DNA from: Ancylobacter sp. Lp-2
GTDB taxonomy: Bacteria > Pseudomonadota > Alphaproteobacteria > Rhizobiales > Xanthobacteraceae
Reading direction: 5' to 3'
Length of the DNA stretch: 64,000 nucleotides
Assembly (NCBI RefSeq): GCF_020523795.1
Contig: NZ_JAJALI010000010.1
Location: forward strand, 114,078 to 178,077
How positions within the stretch are numbered: the first letter of the stretch is position 1; each line of letters begins with the position of its first letter. The notes under the pieces are model-generated. The model was not told the DNA's origin. It was given only the letters and a program-made list of their open reading frames with translations, and ran no database searches. Made by a program: the position numbers and the translations under genes. This document shows positions 8,775 through 19,877 of this stretch, one piece after another.

Positions 8775-8850
8775 TAAACGTCATCGGCGGGAAACGTCAT
8801 CGGCACGGCGCCGGCCGGCCCATCGCGTCCCTTGCATCCCCTTCCGAAAA

Positions 8851-8872
8851 GACATAAAGATATCTTTATATC
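8851..8872. promoter_or_regulatory. Probable SahR operator (perfect 16-bp palindrome)
   Basis: ATAAAGAT/ATCTTTAT at 8854-8869 is a perfect palindrome, and GA/TC at 8851-8852 and 8871-8872 extend the symmetry across one mismatch. It lies 17 nt before the sahR start in an AT-rich patch within GC-rich DNA. The position fits autorepression of the sahR-metF-metH transcript and possibly of trmO on the other strand. Confidence 0.7.
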
Positions 8873-8886
8873 TCATCGAGGGTTCC

Positions 8887-9882
8887 ATGCCGGCATCGCC
8901 GCTCAGCTTCGCGTCTCTGCTCGACGGCCTCAAGGCGGCCGGCGAGGACACGCGCCTGCGGCTGCTCGCCCTGTTGGGCGAGGGCGAGCTGACCGTTTCC
9001 GAGCTTACCGAAATCCTCGGCCAGTCGCAGCCCCGAATTTCGAGGCATCTCAAGCTGTTGGCCGAAGCCGGGCTGGTCGAGCGCTTCCGCGAGGCCAGCT
9101 GGGTGTTCTACCGCCGCGCCGCCGAGACCCCCGCCGCCGCCCTCAACGACGCGCTGCTCGCCCTGATGGCGCCGGACGACGACATCCTCCTGCGCGACCA
9201 TGAGCGGCTGGAGGCGGTGCGGGCTGCCCGCGCCGCCCATGCCCAGGCCTATTTCCGCGCCCACGCTCATGAATGGGACGCGCTGCGCCGCCTGCACGCC
9301 CCCGACGAGCAGGTCGAGGAGGCCATTCTCGAAGCCCTGCAAGGCATTGAGATCGCGTCGCTTCTCGACCTCGGCACCGGCACCGGGCGCATATTGGAAC
9401 TGTTCGCCCCGCGCATCGAGCGCGGCGTCGGCATCGATCTGTCGTCGGACATGCTCGCCGTCGCCCGCGCCAATCTGGAGCGGGCCGGTGCCCGCAATTG
9501 CACGGTACGGCAGGGCGACATCTACAGCCTCGCTTTGCCGCGCGACGCCTTCGACGTGGTGATCGTCCACCAGGTGCTGCACTTCCTCGAGGATGCCCCG
9601 CGGGCGCTGAAGGAAGCGGCGCGGGTGCTGAAGCCCGGCGGGCATCTGCTGGTGGTGGATTTCGCCCCGCACGACCTCGAATTTCTGCGCGAGGCGCACG
9701 CCCATCGTCGCCTCGGCTTCGCACCCGAGGTGGTCGAGCACTGGCTGTCCCAGGCCGGGCTGGTGCCGCGCTCGCATCGCCCGCTTGCCCCGCAAGCCGA
9801 TGGAAAGCTTACCGTTTCTCTCTGGCTGGCCCGCGATCCGCGCGCGACGCAGCCCGCCCAAAAGCACAAGGAGGTCGCCTGA
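8887..9882 (+). CDS. sahR: SahR-type regulator: ArsR winged helix fused to a SAM/SAH-binding methyltransferase domain
   Basis: The 331-aa protein has an N-terminal ArsR helix-turn-helix (about residues 12-80; LTVSELTEILGQSQPRISRHL) and a C-terminal class I methyltransferase domain with LLDLGTGTGRILELF at 159-173 and VIVHQVLHFLEDAP. SahR regulators have this architecture: the methylase-like domain senses S-adenosylhomocysteine and releases DNA, derepressing SAM-cycle genes. The context agrees: metF begins inside the sahR stop codon, split metH follows, and a palindrome precedes the gene. A stand-alone methyltransferase role cannot be excluded from sequence alone. Confidence 0.8.
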   Translation: MPASPLSFASLLDGLKAAGEDTRLRLLALLGEGELTVSELTEILGQSQPRISRHLKLLAEAGLVERFREASWVFYRRAAETPAAALNDALLALMAPDDDILLRDHERLEAVRAARAAHAQAYFRAHAHEWDALRRLHAPDEQVEEAILEALQGIEIASLLDLGTGTGRILELFAPRIERGVGIDLSSDMLAVARANLERAGARNCTVRQGDIYSLALPRDAFDVVIVHQVLHFLEDAPRALKEAARVLKPGGHLLVVDFAPHDLEFLREAHAHRRLGFAPEVVEHWLSQAGLVPRSHRPLAPQADGKLTVSLWLARDPRATQPAQKHKEVA

Positions 9883-10811
9883 TGTCGTCGGATGTCGAGC
9901 GCCGCAGCCGCCGCTCCGGCGGGCGGCCGATTTCGGTGTCGTTCGAGTTCTTCCCGCCCAAGACGCCGGAGATGGAGGCCACGCTGTGGAACTCCATCAC
10001 CCGTCTGGCGCCGCTGGCACCGAAATTCGTCTCGGTGACCTATGGCGCCGGCGGCTCGACCCGCGAGCGGACCCACGCCACCGTCGAGCGCATCGTCAGG
10101 GACACCCGCCTCGCCCCGGCCGCGCATCTCACCTGCGTCGCCGCCTCGAGGGGTGAGGTGGATGACGTCGTGCGCGGCTATTGGGATGCCGGCGTACGCC
10201 ATATCGTGGCGCTGCGCGGCGACCCGCCGGGCGGCGTCGGCCAGGCCTATGAGCCGCATCCGGAGGGCTACAAGACCTCCGCCGATCTGGTCGCTGGCCT
10301 GCGCCGCATCGCCAATTTCGAAGTCTCCGTCTCGGCTTACCCGGAGAAGCACCCGGAGAGCCCGTCCTTCGACACCGATCTCGACATCCTCCAGGCTAAG
10401 GTCGAGGCCGGCGCGACGCGAGCGATCACCCAGTGCTTCTTCGATAACGACCTGTATTTCCGCTACCTCGACAAGGTGCGCGCGCGCGGCATCGATGTCC
10501 CCATTGTGCCGGGCATCCTGCCGGTCTCGAACTTCAAGCAGGCGAACAATTTCGCGGAGAAGACCGGCTGCTACATGCCGGCCTGGCTCGCCGGCCGCTT
10601 CGAGGGGCTGGACGACGACCCGGAGACCCGCAAGCTGATCGCGGCGGCGGTGGCAGCCGAGCAGGTGTTCGACCTCGTCGACCGCGGCGTGACCGAGTTC
10701 CATTTCTACACGCTGAACCGCGCCGACCTCGTCTACGCCATCTGCCACCTGCTCGGCATCCGCCCGCCGCAGAACGCGGAAGGGCAGGGCAACGGCCAGG
10801 CGGCGGCGTGA
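9882..10811 (+). CDS. metF: 5,10-methylenetetrahydrofolate reductase
   Basis: This 309-aa MTHFR is an FAD-dependent TIM barrel that reduces methylene-THF to methyl-THF, the methyl donor for methionine synthase. Family segments are SFEFFPPKTPEME near residues 20-32, FVSVTYGAGGSTRERT, HLTCVAASR, ALRGDPPGG and ITQCFFDN. Its start overlaps the sahR stop by one base (TGATG), which implies translational coupling and shared control. The downstream metH genes use its product. Confidence 0.95.
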   Translation: MSSDVERRSRRSGGRPISVSFEFFPPKTPEMEATLWNSITRLAPLAPKFVSVTYGAGGSTRERTHATVERIVRDTRLAPAAHLTCVAASRGEVDDVVRGYWDAGVRHIVALRGDPPGGVGQAYEPHPEGYKTSADLVAGLRRIANFEVSVSAYPEKHPESPSFDTDLDILQAKVEAGATRAITQCFFDNDLYFRYLDKVRARGIDVPIVPGILPVSNFKQANNFAEKTGCYMPAWLAGRFEGLDDDPETRKLIAAAVAAEQVFDLVDRGVTEFHFYTLNRADLVYAICHLLGIRPPQNAEGQGNGQAAA

Positions 10812-10831
10812 AGAAGAGAGCGGCGCCTTAA

Positions 10832-10878
10832 CCTCGCCCCGAGGGGGAGAGGCCGCCACGCAGCGGCGGGTGAGGGGG
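10832..10878. repeat. Palindromic intergenic repeat left of the DUF559 gene
   Basis: CCTCGCCCC and GGGTGAGGGG are roughly complementary ends around an inner CCGC...GCGG stem. Its right end supplies the GAGGGGG that acts as the ribosome binding site of the DUF559 gene. It resembles the GC-rich REP-like repeats common between alphaproteobacterial genes. Confidence 0.65.
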
Positions 10879-11250
10879 ATGGACGGCCGGGCTTTTCGAG
10901 CGCGCCGACTGCGCCGAGATCAGACGGACGCCGAGATGCGGCTCTGGTCGCGGCTCCGCAATCGCCAGCTCGATGGCTGGAAGTTTCGCCGGCAAGCGCC
11001 AGTTGGGCGTTTCGTCATCGACTTCCTGAGTGTCGACGCTCGGCTGGTCATCGAACTCGACGGCGGACAGCACGCGCATGAGACGGACGACGAACGCACG
11101 AGAAGGATCGAAGCCGATGGCTATCTCGTCATCCGCTTCTGGAATAACGAAGTGAACGACAACATTGAGGGCGTCCTCGTGCGGATTTTGGAAACTCTGC
11201 GCGTAGCTCCCCCTCACCCCAACCCTCTCCCCGACGGGGAGAGGGAGTAG
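10879..11250 (+). CDS. DUF559 (Vsr/REase-fold) endonuclease-domain protein
   Basis: This is a 123-aa basic protein. The nuclease-fold core is [29 protein letters not shown] (residues about 37-65, quoted in part): the D of FVIDF, the E-x-D of IELDG and the QH match the DUF559 putative catalytic set. DUF559 is related to very-short-patch repair endonucleases; its true activity is unknown. ATG 10879 is preferred over GTG 10870 because GAGGGGG lies just upstream. Its last 13 residues, [13 protein letters not shown], are encoded by the repeat at 11211-11245. It interrupts an otherwise metabolic operon between metF and metH. Confidence 0.75.
   Translation: MDGRAFRARRLRRDQTDAEMRLWSRLRNRQLDGWKFRRQAPVGRFVIDFLSVDARLVIELDGGQHAHETDDERTRRIEADGYLVIRFWNNEVNDNIEGVLVRILETLRVAPPHPNPLPDGERE
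11211..11245. repeat. REP-like hairpin repeat at the end of the DUF559 gene
   Basis: CCCTCACCCC at 11211-11220 is followed by CCCTCTCCCC (11223-11232), a 3-nt loop and GGGGAGAGGG (11236-11245), a perfect 10-bp stem. The same hairpin recurs at 21148-21169 in opposite orientation with respect to the CTCACCCC/GGGGCGAG flank. It encodes the C-terminus of the DUF559 protein. Confidence 0.8.
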
Positions 11251-11260
11251 GAGCCACACC

Positions 11261-12325
11261 ATGACCCAGTCGACCGACACCCTCAAAGCCCTCCGGGCCG
11301 CCGCCCGCGAGCGCATCCTCGTGCTCGACGGCGCCATGGGCACGATGATCCAGCAGCTGAAGCTGGACGAGGCCGGCTATCGCGGCGAGCGCTTCAAGGC
11401 GTGGCACCGCGACCTCAAGGGCAATAACGACCTGCTGAACCTCACCGTGCCGGATGCGGTGCGCGATATCCACCTCGCCTATTTCATGGCCGGGGCGGAT
11501 ATCGTCGAGACCAACACCTTCTCCGGCACCACCATCGCCATGGCCGATTACGGCATGGAGAGCCTCGTCTATGAGCTGAACGTCGAGGGCGCCAAGCTGG
11601 CGAAGGAAGCCGCGAAGCTGGCCGAGGAAAAGGACGGCCGCCGCCGTTTCGTCGCCGGCGCCATCGGGCCGACCAACCGCACCGCCTCGATCTCGCCGGA
11701 TGTCAACGACCCCGGCTTCCGCGCCACCTCCTTCGACGAGCTGGCCACCGCCTATGGCGAGCAGGCCGGCGCGCTGATCGATGGCGGCTCGGACCTCCTG
11801 CTGATCGAGACCATCTTCGACACGCTGAACGCCAAGGCGGCGGTGTTCGCCATCGAGCGGCTGTTCGAGGCGCGCGGCATCCGCGTGCCGGTGATGATCT
11901 CCGGCACTATCACGGACCTGTCGGGGCGCACGCTCTCCGGCCAGACCCCGGCGGCGTTCTGGAATTCGCTGCGCCACGCCCAGCCCTTCTCCATCGGGCT
12001 CAATTGCGCGCTCGGCGCCAAGGAGATGCGCGGCCATATCGACGAGCTCTCGCGCATCGCCGATACCTTCGTCTGCGCCTATCCCAATGCCGGCCTGCCC
12101 AACGAGTTCGGCCTCTATGACGAGAGCCCGGAGGCGATGGCGAAGCTGGTCGGCGAGTTCGCCGCCTCCGGCCTCGTCAACATCGTCGGCGGCTGCTGCG
12201 GCACCACGCCGGACCATATCGGCGCGATCGCCCGCGCCGTCGCCGCGCATGCGCCGCGCGACATCCCGGAGATCGCCCCGCTCCTGCGCCTGTCGGGCCT
12301 CGAACCCTTCGAGATGCGGGCATGA
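11261..12325 (+). CDS. metH: Methionine synthase, separate homocysteine-methyltransferase subunit (MetH N-terminal module)
   Basis: The 354-aa protein corresponds to residues 1-350 of cobalamin-dependent Met[41 protein letters not shown] and GLNCALGA. Zinc ligands C249 and the C312-C313 pair of [10 protein letters not shown] are present, so the homocysteine site is intact. It ends naturally after GLEPFEMRA, the module boundary. The rest of the enzyme is a separate gene 49 nt downstream in another frame. GGAG lies 7 nt before the ATG. Product and partner together catalyse methyl transfer from methyl-THF to homocysteine. Confidence 0.9.
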   Translation: MTQSTDTLKALRAAARERILVLDGAMGTMIQQLKLDEAGYRGERFKAWHRDLKGNNDLLNLTVPDAVRDIHLAYFMAGADIVETNTFSGTTIAMADYGMESLVYELNVEGAKLAKEAAKLAEEKDGRRRFVAGAIGPTNRTASISPDVNDPGFRATSFDELATAYGEQAGALIDGGSDLLLIETIFDTLNAKAAVFAIERLFEARGIRVPVMISGTITDLSGRTLSGQTPAAFWNSLRHAQPFSIGLNCALGAKEMRGHIDELSRIADTFVCAYPNAGLPNEFGLYDESPEAMAKLVGEFAASGLVNIVGGCCGTTPDHIGAIARAVAAHAPRDIPEIAPLLRLSGLEPFEMRA

Positions 12326-12374
12326 ATGTCTGTCTCCGCCGTCCTTCCCTCATCCCGCATCAAGAGCAGGCGTC

Positions 12375-15056
<2,682 letters not shown>

Positions 15057-15063
15057 GCCCGGC

Positions 15064-15774
15064 ATGACCGTTCCGAGTGGGCCGGCCCGCCGCATCCGGC
15101 ACTGGGTGCTGCTTGTCGTCCTCATCTGGGCGGCGCTCGCCTATGTGATGGCGCCGCGGCTGTGGACCCATCATGGCGAGCAGCCGGGCATCCGGTCGCT
15201 GCCGAAGGTCACGCTGACCGCGCGCGGCCTGCCCGGCGATCCCATGGATGTCGGTCTTGTCGGCACGCGGGAGGACGTCGTGCGCGCCATGGCCGCCGCC
15301 GGCTGGCACGCAGCGGCGCCGGCGGGCCAGCTATCCTATGCCGGCCGCCTGCCGGACCTCGCCTTCGAGGCGGAGAGCGTCGACCCGGCCGGGCGCCGCG
15401 ACAGCCTGCTCCTGTGGAAGGTGCTGGACCTCGGCGCCGAGCGCCAGCCGGTCTGGCTCGGCTCGGCGGTGGCGACAGGCACCCTCCCGCCGCGCCTCGA
15501 CCCGGATGTCGATGCCGCGCGCGATCGGCTGATCGACGACCTCGACCGCGCGGGCATGCTGACCGCCATCTACCAGGTCACCGGCCTCGGCCCGGTGCTG
15601 CTCGGCCGCAATGGCGAGGGCGAGCGCTACCGCACCGATGGCGAGATCCGCTTCGGCCGGCTGGTGGCCGGGGGCCGTGCGGCGTCGCAGCCGGCGACCG
15701 TCGTCGCCCCGCCGCCATTCGTCGGCCTCAAGGACCGGCTGTGGCGCGCCCTCGGTGGTCTGGCCGGCGGCTGA
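15064..15774 (+). CDS. LssY C-terminal-like domain, membrane-anchored protein
   Basis: This 236-aa protein has one N-terminal membrane anchor (about residues 12-32) and an extracytoplasmic domain resembling the C-terminal domain of LssY. Supporting features are GDPMDVGLVGTREDVVRAMAAAGW-type spacing (about residues 58-81) and DGEIRFGRLV near the end. The function of this domain is not established. It starts 7 nt after the metH stop, so it may be a passenger in the methionine operon. It converges on the amidase gene. Confidence 0.65.
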   Translation: MTVPSGPARRIRHWVLLVVLIWAALAYVMAPRLWTHHGEQPGIRSLPKVTLTARGLPGDPMDVGLVGTREDVVRAMAAAGWHAAAPAGQLSYAGRLPDLAFEAESVDPAGRRDSLLLWKVLDLGAERQPVWLGSAVATGTLPPRLDPDVDAARDRLIDDLDRAGMLTAIYQVTGLGPVLLGRNGEGERYRTDGEIRFGRLVAGGRAASQPATVVAPPPFVGLKDRLWRALGGLAGG

Positions 15775-15780
15775 GCGCCC

Positions 15781-17049
15781 TCACGCCGCGCGAATGGCCT
15801 TCTCGATGAAGGCGGCGGCGGTGAGGGCGGAGCGGTCGCGGCCGAAGCGGCCGACCACCTGCACGCCAACCGGCAGGCCGCTGGCGCCGGTCAGGCCGGT
15901 GACGTTGACGCAGGGCGCGCCCAGCAGCGTCCACAGCCGGTTGAAGATCGACGAGCCGGTGGAGGCGAGCCCTTCCGGCGCCTCGCCGGGGGCGGAATAG
16001 GTCAGCACGGCGTCGTAGCTTTCCACCAGGTCGGCGAAGGCATGGCGCGCCAGGCGGGTGGTGCGCCGGGCCGCGTCATAGGTGTCGGGCGTCACGGCGG
16101 CGGCTTGCTCCAGATAGACCGCGAGCTGCGGCGAGAGCTGGCGGCGATGGCGGTCCCACTCGTCGGCGAGCGCCAGCGCCGCCTCATAGGCCTGCACGAT
16201 GGCATGGGCCTCGTCGGCGCTCTCCACTTCCGGCGGCAGCGTCACCTCGCGCACATGGGCTCGCGCCCGCTCGGCGGCGCGCATGGCGGTTTCGAGGGCG
16301 GCGTCGGCATCGTGGCTGGCGGCACCGGCGCGCGGCGTGCGGATGACGGCGAGGCGCGGCGGCCGGGCGGTGGGGTCGATCGACAGCTCCCGCCCGGAGA
16401 GCGCGCAGGCGGCGAAGGCGACGTCGGCGACCCCGGCGGCGAACAGGCCGATGGTGTCGAGCGACCAGGAGAAGGTCTTGCTGCCGAGCATCGGGATCAG
16501 CTTGAAGGACGGCTTGAACCCGGTGACGCCGCAATAGGAGGCCGGCCGTATCACCGAGCCCGCCGTCTGCGAGCCGATGGCCAGCGGCAGCATGCCCGCC
16601 GCCACCGCCGCCGCCGAGCCGGAGGAGGAGCCGCCCGGCGTGTGCGAGGGGCGGCGCGGGTTGCGCGTCGCGGCCGGCGTGGTGAAGGCGAATTCGGTGG
16701 TGGAGGTCTTGCCGGCGACGAGGCCGCCATTGCGGGCGATCATCCGCACGATCGCGGCGTCGGCGGCCGGGCGGTGACGGCGGTAGATCCGCGAGCCATA
16801 GGCGGTCGGGAAGTCGACGGTGTCGAACGTGTCCTTGACCCCCACCGGCAGCCCGGCGAACGGCAGCGCGGCGAGGCCCGGCCGCTGCGCGCGGGCCAGC
16901 AGCTTCTCCACGTCGAGGGCGGCGAAGGCCTGGATCTCCCCCTCCCGCGCGGTGATCGCCTCGGCACAACGGGCCGCGACCTCGGCCGGAGCGAGATCGC
17001 CCGAGCGAATGGCGGCGGCGAGGGCGCAGGCGGACAGCATTGCGGTCAT
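15781..17049 (-). CDS. Amidase (amidase-signature family)
   Basis: The 422-aa protein carries the amidase-signature Ser-cisSer-Lys triad: K72 in LPVGVKDTFDT, the cis-serine within GGSSSGSAAA (141-145), and nucleophile S165 in GSQTAGSVIRPA. Motif order and length resemble malonamidase-type and other small amidases; the substrate cannot be assigned. The frame is open to 17115, but ATG 17049 has GAGAGA just upstream and starts at the conserved N-terminal helix. It is divergent from pdxY with a 189-nt promoter region. Confidence 0.85.
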   Translation of the reverse strand: MTAMLSACALAAAIRSGDLAPAEVAARCAEAITAREGEIQAFAALDVEKLLARAQRPGLAALPFAGLPVGVKDTFDTVDFPTAYGSRIYRRHRPAADAAIVRMIARNGGLVAGKTSTTEFAFTTPAATRNPRRPSHTPGGSSSGSAAAVAAGMLPLAIGSQTAGSVIRPASYCGVTGFKPSFKLIPMLGSKTFSWSLDTIGLFAAGVADVAFAACALSGRELSIDPTARPPRLAVIRTPRAGAASHDADAALETAMRAAERARAHVREVTLPPEVESADEAHAIVQAYEAALALADEWDRHRRQLSPQLAVYLEQAAAVTPDTYDAARRTTRLARHAFADLVESYDAVLTYSAPGEAPEGLASTGSSIFNRLWTLLGAPCVNVTGLTGASGLPVGVQVVGRFGRDRSALTAAAFIEKAIRAA

Positions 17050-17119
17050 GATCTCTCGGGGTTGAATGGGTTTCGGTTGTTCACGGTGGCGAATGCACCG
17101 GATATTGTCGACCAAAAGC

Positions 17120-17135
17120 GTATCGCATGCGACAC
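17120..17135. promoter_or_regulatory. Candidate operator between amidase and pdxY
   Basis: GTATCGCA/TGCGACAC is a 16-bp palindrome with a single mismatched pair, inside the divergent 189-nt region. No regulator gene lies next to it, so the cognate factor is unknown. Confidence 0.35.
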
Positions 17136-17238
17136 GCTACACGCCAACATTATGGATCCGCACATCTAATTTCGTTTGTACCCTTGCATCGCCGGCGCTA
17201 TGCGCGGATCGTTCTTGCCGGGACTGGGGCGCGTACGA

Positions 17239-18087
17239 ATGAATATCCTTTCTATTCAATCCTGGGTTGCCTACGGGCATGTGGGCAACGCATCGGCCAT
17301 GTTTCCGATGCAAAGGCTCGGCCACGAGGTGTGGGGCCTGCAGACCGTACAGTTCTCCAACCACACCGGCTATGGCGCCTGGCGCGGCGAAGTGTTCGGC
17401 GCCGATCATATCCAGGATCTCGTCGACGGCATCGATCATCTCGGCGCGCTGCCGCGCTGCGACGGCGTGCTGTCCGGCTATATGGGGTCGGCGCAGATCG
17501 GCGATGCCATCCTCGACGCCGTCGGCCGGGTGAAGGCCGCCAACAGCGCGGCGCATTATTGCTGCGATCCGGTGATGGGCGACGTCGACACCGGCGTCTA
17601 TGTCCGGGCCGGCATCCCGGAATTCATGCGCGACCGCGCCGTGCCGGCCGCCGACATCATCACGCCGAATCAGTTCGAGCTGGATTTCCTAGCCGGGCGC
17701 GCCACCACGACGCTGGCGGATGCGCGGCTGGCCTGCGAGGCGGTGCACGCCACCGGCCCGCGCGTCATCCTGGTCACCAGCCTGCACACCGAGGACACAC
17801 CCGCCGATTCCATCGACATGCTGGCCTCGGGGCCGGACGGCTGCTACCGGGTGCGCACGCCCAAGCTCGGCATTTCCGTCAACGGTGCCGGCGACGCCAT
17901 CGCGGCTTTGTTCTTCGTGCACTGGAAGAGCAGCCATTCGGCGGCGGAGGCGCTCGGCAAGGCCTCGTCTTCGGCCTATGGCTTGCTTGCCCGTACCGCG
18001 GCGGCCGGCTCGCGGGAGATCCTCACCGTCGCCGCCCAGGACGAATTCGTGACACCCTCGCGCGTTTTCACCCCAGAGAAGCTGTAA
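17239..18087 (+). CDS. pdxY: Pyridoxal kinase PdxY
   Basis: The 282-aa ribokinase-fold enzyme phosphorylates pyridoxal in vitamin B6 salvage. It begins ILSIQSWVAYGHVGNASAMFP, with the family GHVGN motif, then TVQFSNHTGYG, GYMGSAQIG, YCCDPVMGD and the catalytic NGAGDAIAALFF with base D219. Start ATG 17239 immediately precedes the first beta strand. The phzF-like gene follows 4 nt later, suggesting a pdxY-phzF-NUDIX operon. Confidence 0.92.
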   Translation: MNILSIQSWVAYGHVGNASAMFPMQRLGHEVWGLQTVQFSNHTGYGAWRGEVFGADHIQDLVDGIDHLGALPRCDGVLSGYMGSAQIGDAILDAVGRVKAANSAAHYCCDPVMGDVDTGVYVRAGIPEFMRDRAVPAADIITPNQFELDFLAGRATTTLADARLACEAVHATGPRVILVTSLHTEDTPADSIDMLASGPDGCYRVRTPKLGISVNGAGDAIAALFFVHWKSSHSAAEALGKASSSAYGLLARTAAAGSREILTVAAQDEFVTPSRVFTPEKL

Positions 18088-18091
18088 GGCC

Positions 18092-18988
18092 ATGGCCCGC
18101 TCCTACGTCGTGCTCGATGTCTTCACCGACCGCGCCCTTGCGGGCAATCCGCTCGCCGTCGTCCTCGATGCCGAAGGGCTCGACGGCAACCAGATGCAGG
18201 CCATCGCCCGCGAGTTCAACCTGTCGGAAACGGTGTTCGTGCTGCCGCCGACCGACGAGGAGCACCGCGCGCGGCTGCGCATCTTCACCATCAATCACGA
18301 GCTGCCCTTCGCCGGCCACCCCACCGTCGGCGCCGCGGTGCTGCTCGCCCTGCGCGACGAGGTGGAACTCGCCACCGATTTCGTGCTGGAGGAGAGTGCC
18401 GGGCCGGTGCCGTGCCATGTCAGCCTGCGCAATCCGCACGCCGGCACCGCTACCTTCACCGTTCCCCGCCTGCCGGAGATCCTCGACGAGGAGGCGCCGA
18501 GCGTCGAGGCCTGCGCGCAGGCGCTGGGCCTCGACCGGTCGGATATCGGCTTCGACGCCTATCGCCCGGTCGTCGCTTCGGCGGGCGTGCCCTTCGTTTG
18601 CATCCCATTGGCGTCGCGCTCGGCGCTCGCCCGCATCAGCCCGAGCGCCGGGCGGCTCATCGGCGCCTTCGGCGGTACCGCCGATTCCGTCTATGTGTTC
18701 TGCCGCGACGACGAGGGCGAGGGCGATTTCCGCGCCCGCATGTTCGGCGCCAATATGGGCATCCACGAGGATCCGGCGACCGGCTCGGCCGCCGCGGCGC
18801 TGGCGGCGGTGCTGCTGCAGGGCGAGAAGCCGGCCGAGGGCTTCACCGCCTATGACATCCTCCAGGGTGTCGAGATGGGTCGGTCGAGCCTGGTGCGGCT
18901 GGGGCTGGACGTCGCCGGCGACGCCTTGTCCCGCGTCACCATCGGCGGCGGCGCCGTGGTGGTGGCCGAAGGCGTGCTGCATGTGTGA
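18092..18988 (+). CDS. PhzF-family isomerase/epimerase-like protein
   Basis: The 298-aa protein has the diaminopimelate-epimerase-like double fold of the PhzF family. Conserved parts are DVFTDRALAGNPLAVV, the catalytic-type E46 in EFNLSETVFVLPP, NHELPFAGHPTVGAA and DPATGSAAAAL. PhzF isomerises a phenazine precursor, but no phenazine genes occur here, so this is one of the many family members of unknown substrate. It starts 4 nt after pdxY. Confidence 0.88.
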   Translation: MARSYVVLDVFTDRALAGNPLAVVLDAEGLDGNQMQAIAREFNLSETVFVLPPTDEEHRARLRIFTINHELPFAGHPTVGAAVLLALRDEVELATDFVLEESAGPVPCHVSLRNPHAGTATFTVPRLPEILDEEAPSVEACAQALGLDRSDIGFDAYRPVVASAGVPFVCIPLASRSALARISPSAGRLIGAFGGTADSVYVFCRDDEGEGDFRARMFGANMGIHEDPATGSAAAALAAVLLQGEKPAEGFTAYDILQGVEMGRSSLVRLGLDVAGDALSRVTIGGGAVVVAEGVLHV

Positions 18989-19036
18989 GGCCGGCGCGCC
19001 CGACCCCGCCTCGGCCGTCGCGCAGGGGGCCGGCGC

Positions 19037-19783
19037 GTGATCGGCGCTGGCGGCGCGGCGCGGGTCATGCCGCTCGACCGCCTCGACATGCGGCTGGAGC
19101 CCGGCGGCTGGGACTATGCGGACAGCCGGCGGGCCGAGGTCGACGCCTTCTTCGCCGCGCAAACGGCGGCGAATCCCGCCTTGTGGAACGGCCGCATCTT
19201 GGTGCTGGCCCGTCACGCGGTTGCGGACGGCGTGCTGAGCGGCCGCTACCGCGAAGCCGACTTCGCCTCGCTGCTCTGGTGGTTGCGGCACGACTGCCCG
19301 GGGGACGGAAAGCCGGGCGAGGACGTCTGCAACGCCTTCGCCATGGCGGCGCTGCGCGCGGCGGATGGTGCTTTCGTGCTCGGTCGCATGGCCGGCTGGA
19401 CCGCCAATGCCGGGCGCATCTATTTCGCCGCCGGCACACCGGATCTGAGCGACCTGCGGCCGGATGGCACCGTCGATCTCGCCGGCAGCGCGCTGCGCGA
19501 ACTCGGTGAGGAGACCGGCCTGGCGCCGGCCGATGTCGAGATCGTGCCGGGCTGGATGGGGGTGTTCGCCGGTCCCCGCATCGCGCTGATGCGGGAGCTG
19601 CGTAGCCCACTCGGCGCCGACGAGCTCGCCGCGCGCATCCGCGGCTTTCTCGCCACCGAGGAGCGCTCCGAACTCGACGAGGTCGTCGTCGCGCGTGGCC
19701 CGGACGACGTCAGCGAGGCGATGCCGCCTTTCATTCGCAGTTATCTTCTGGCCTGCTGGGAGGGCGAGCGGGGGAAACCGTGA
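19037..19783 (+). CDS. NUDIX hydrolase
   Basis: The 248-aa protein has a Nudix box in its centre: GSALRELGEETGL around residues 154-166, with the REx2EE metal-binding core intact. The N-terminal 90 residues are longer than in minimal Nudix enzymes. It would hydrolyse a nucleoside diphosphate linked to another group; the substrate is unknown. It starts at GTG 19037 (ATG 19067 is an alternative), 48 nt after the phzF-like gene. Confidence 0.8.
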   Translation: MIGAGGAARVMPLDRLDMRLEPGGWDYADSRRAEVDAFFAAQTAANPALWNGRILVLARHAVADGVLSGRYREADFASLLWWLRHDCPGDGKPGEDVCNAFAMAALRAADGAFVLGRMAGWTANAGRIYFAAGTPDLSDLRPDGTVDLAGSALRELGEETGLAPADVEIVPGWMGVFAGPRIALMRELRSPLGADELAARIRGFLATEERSELDEVVVARGPDDVSEAMPPFIRSYLLACWEGERGKP

Positions 19784-19808
19784 ATTTCGGACCAAACAGT
19801 TCGAAATT
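19783..19808. promoter_or_regulatory. Inverted repeat upstream of the BMP/ABC operon
   Basis: AATTTCG and CGAAATT face each other across 12 nt, starting at the stop codon of the NUDIX gene and about 70 nt before the BMP start. It could be an operator or a weak transcript end; there is no T-run. Confidence 0.35.
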
Positions 19809-19877
19809 GGCACGCCACTCGCATAAGCTGTCGGCCAGAAAACGGGGCGAACCCCAGGCTCGGGAGAGGTGCTACAG

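Noticed and set aside
11246..11260. Riboswitch (SAM/SAH/cobalamin) before metH
   Set aside because: There is only a 10-nt gap between the DUF559 stop and the metH ATG; no room for an aptamer, and none seen before sahR.
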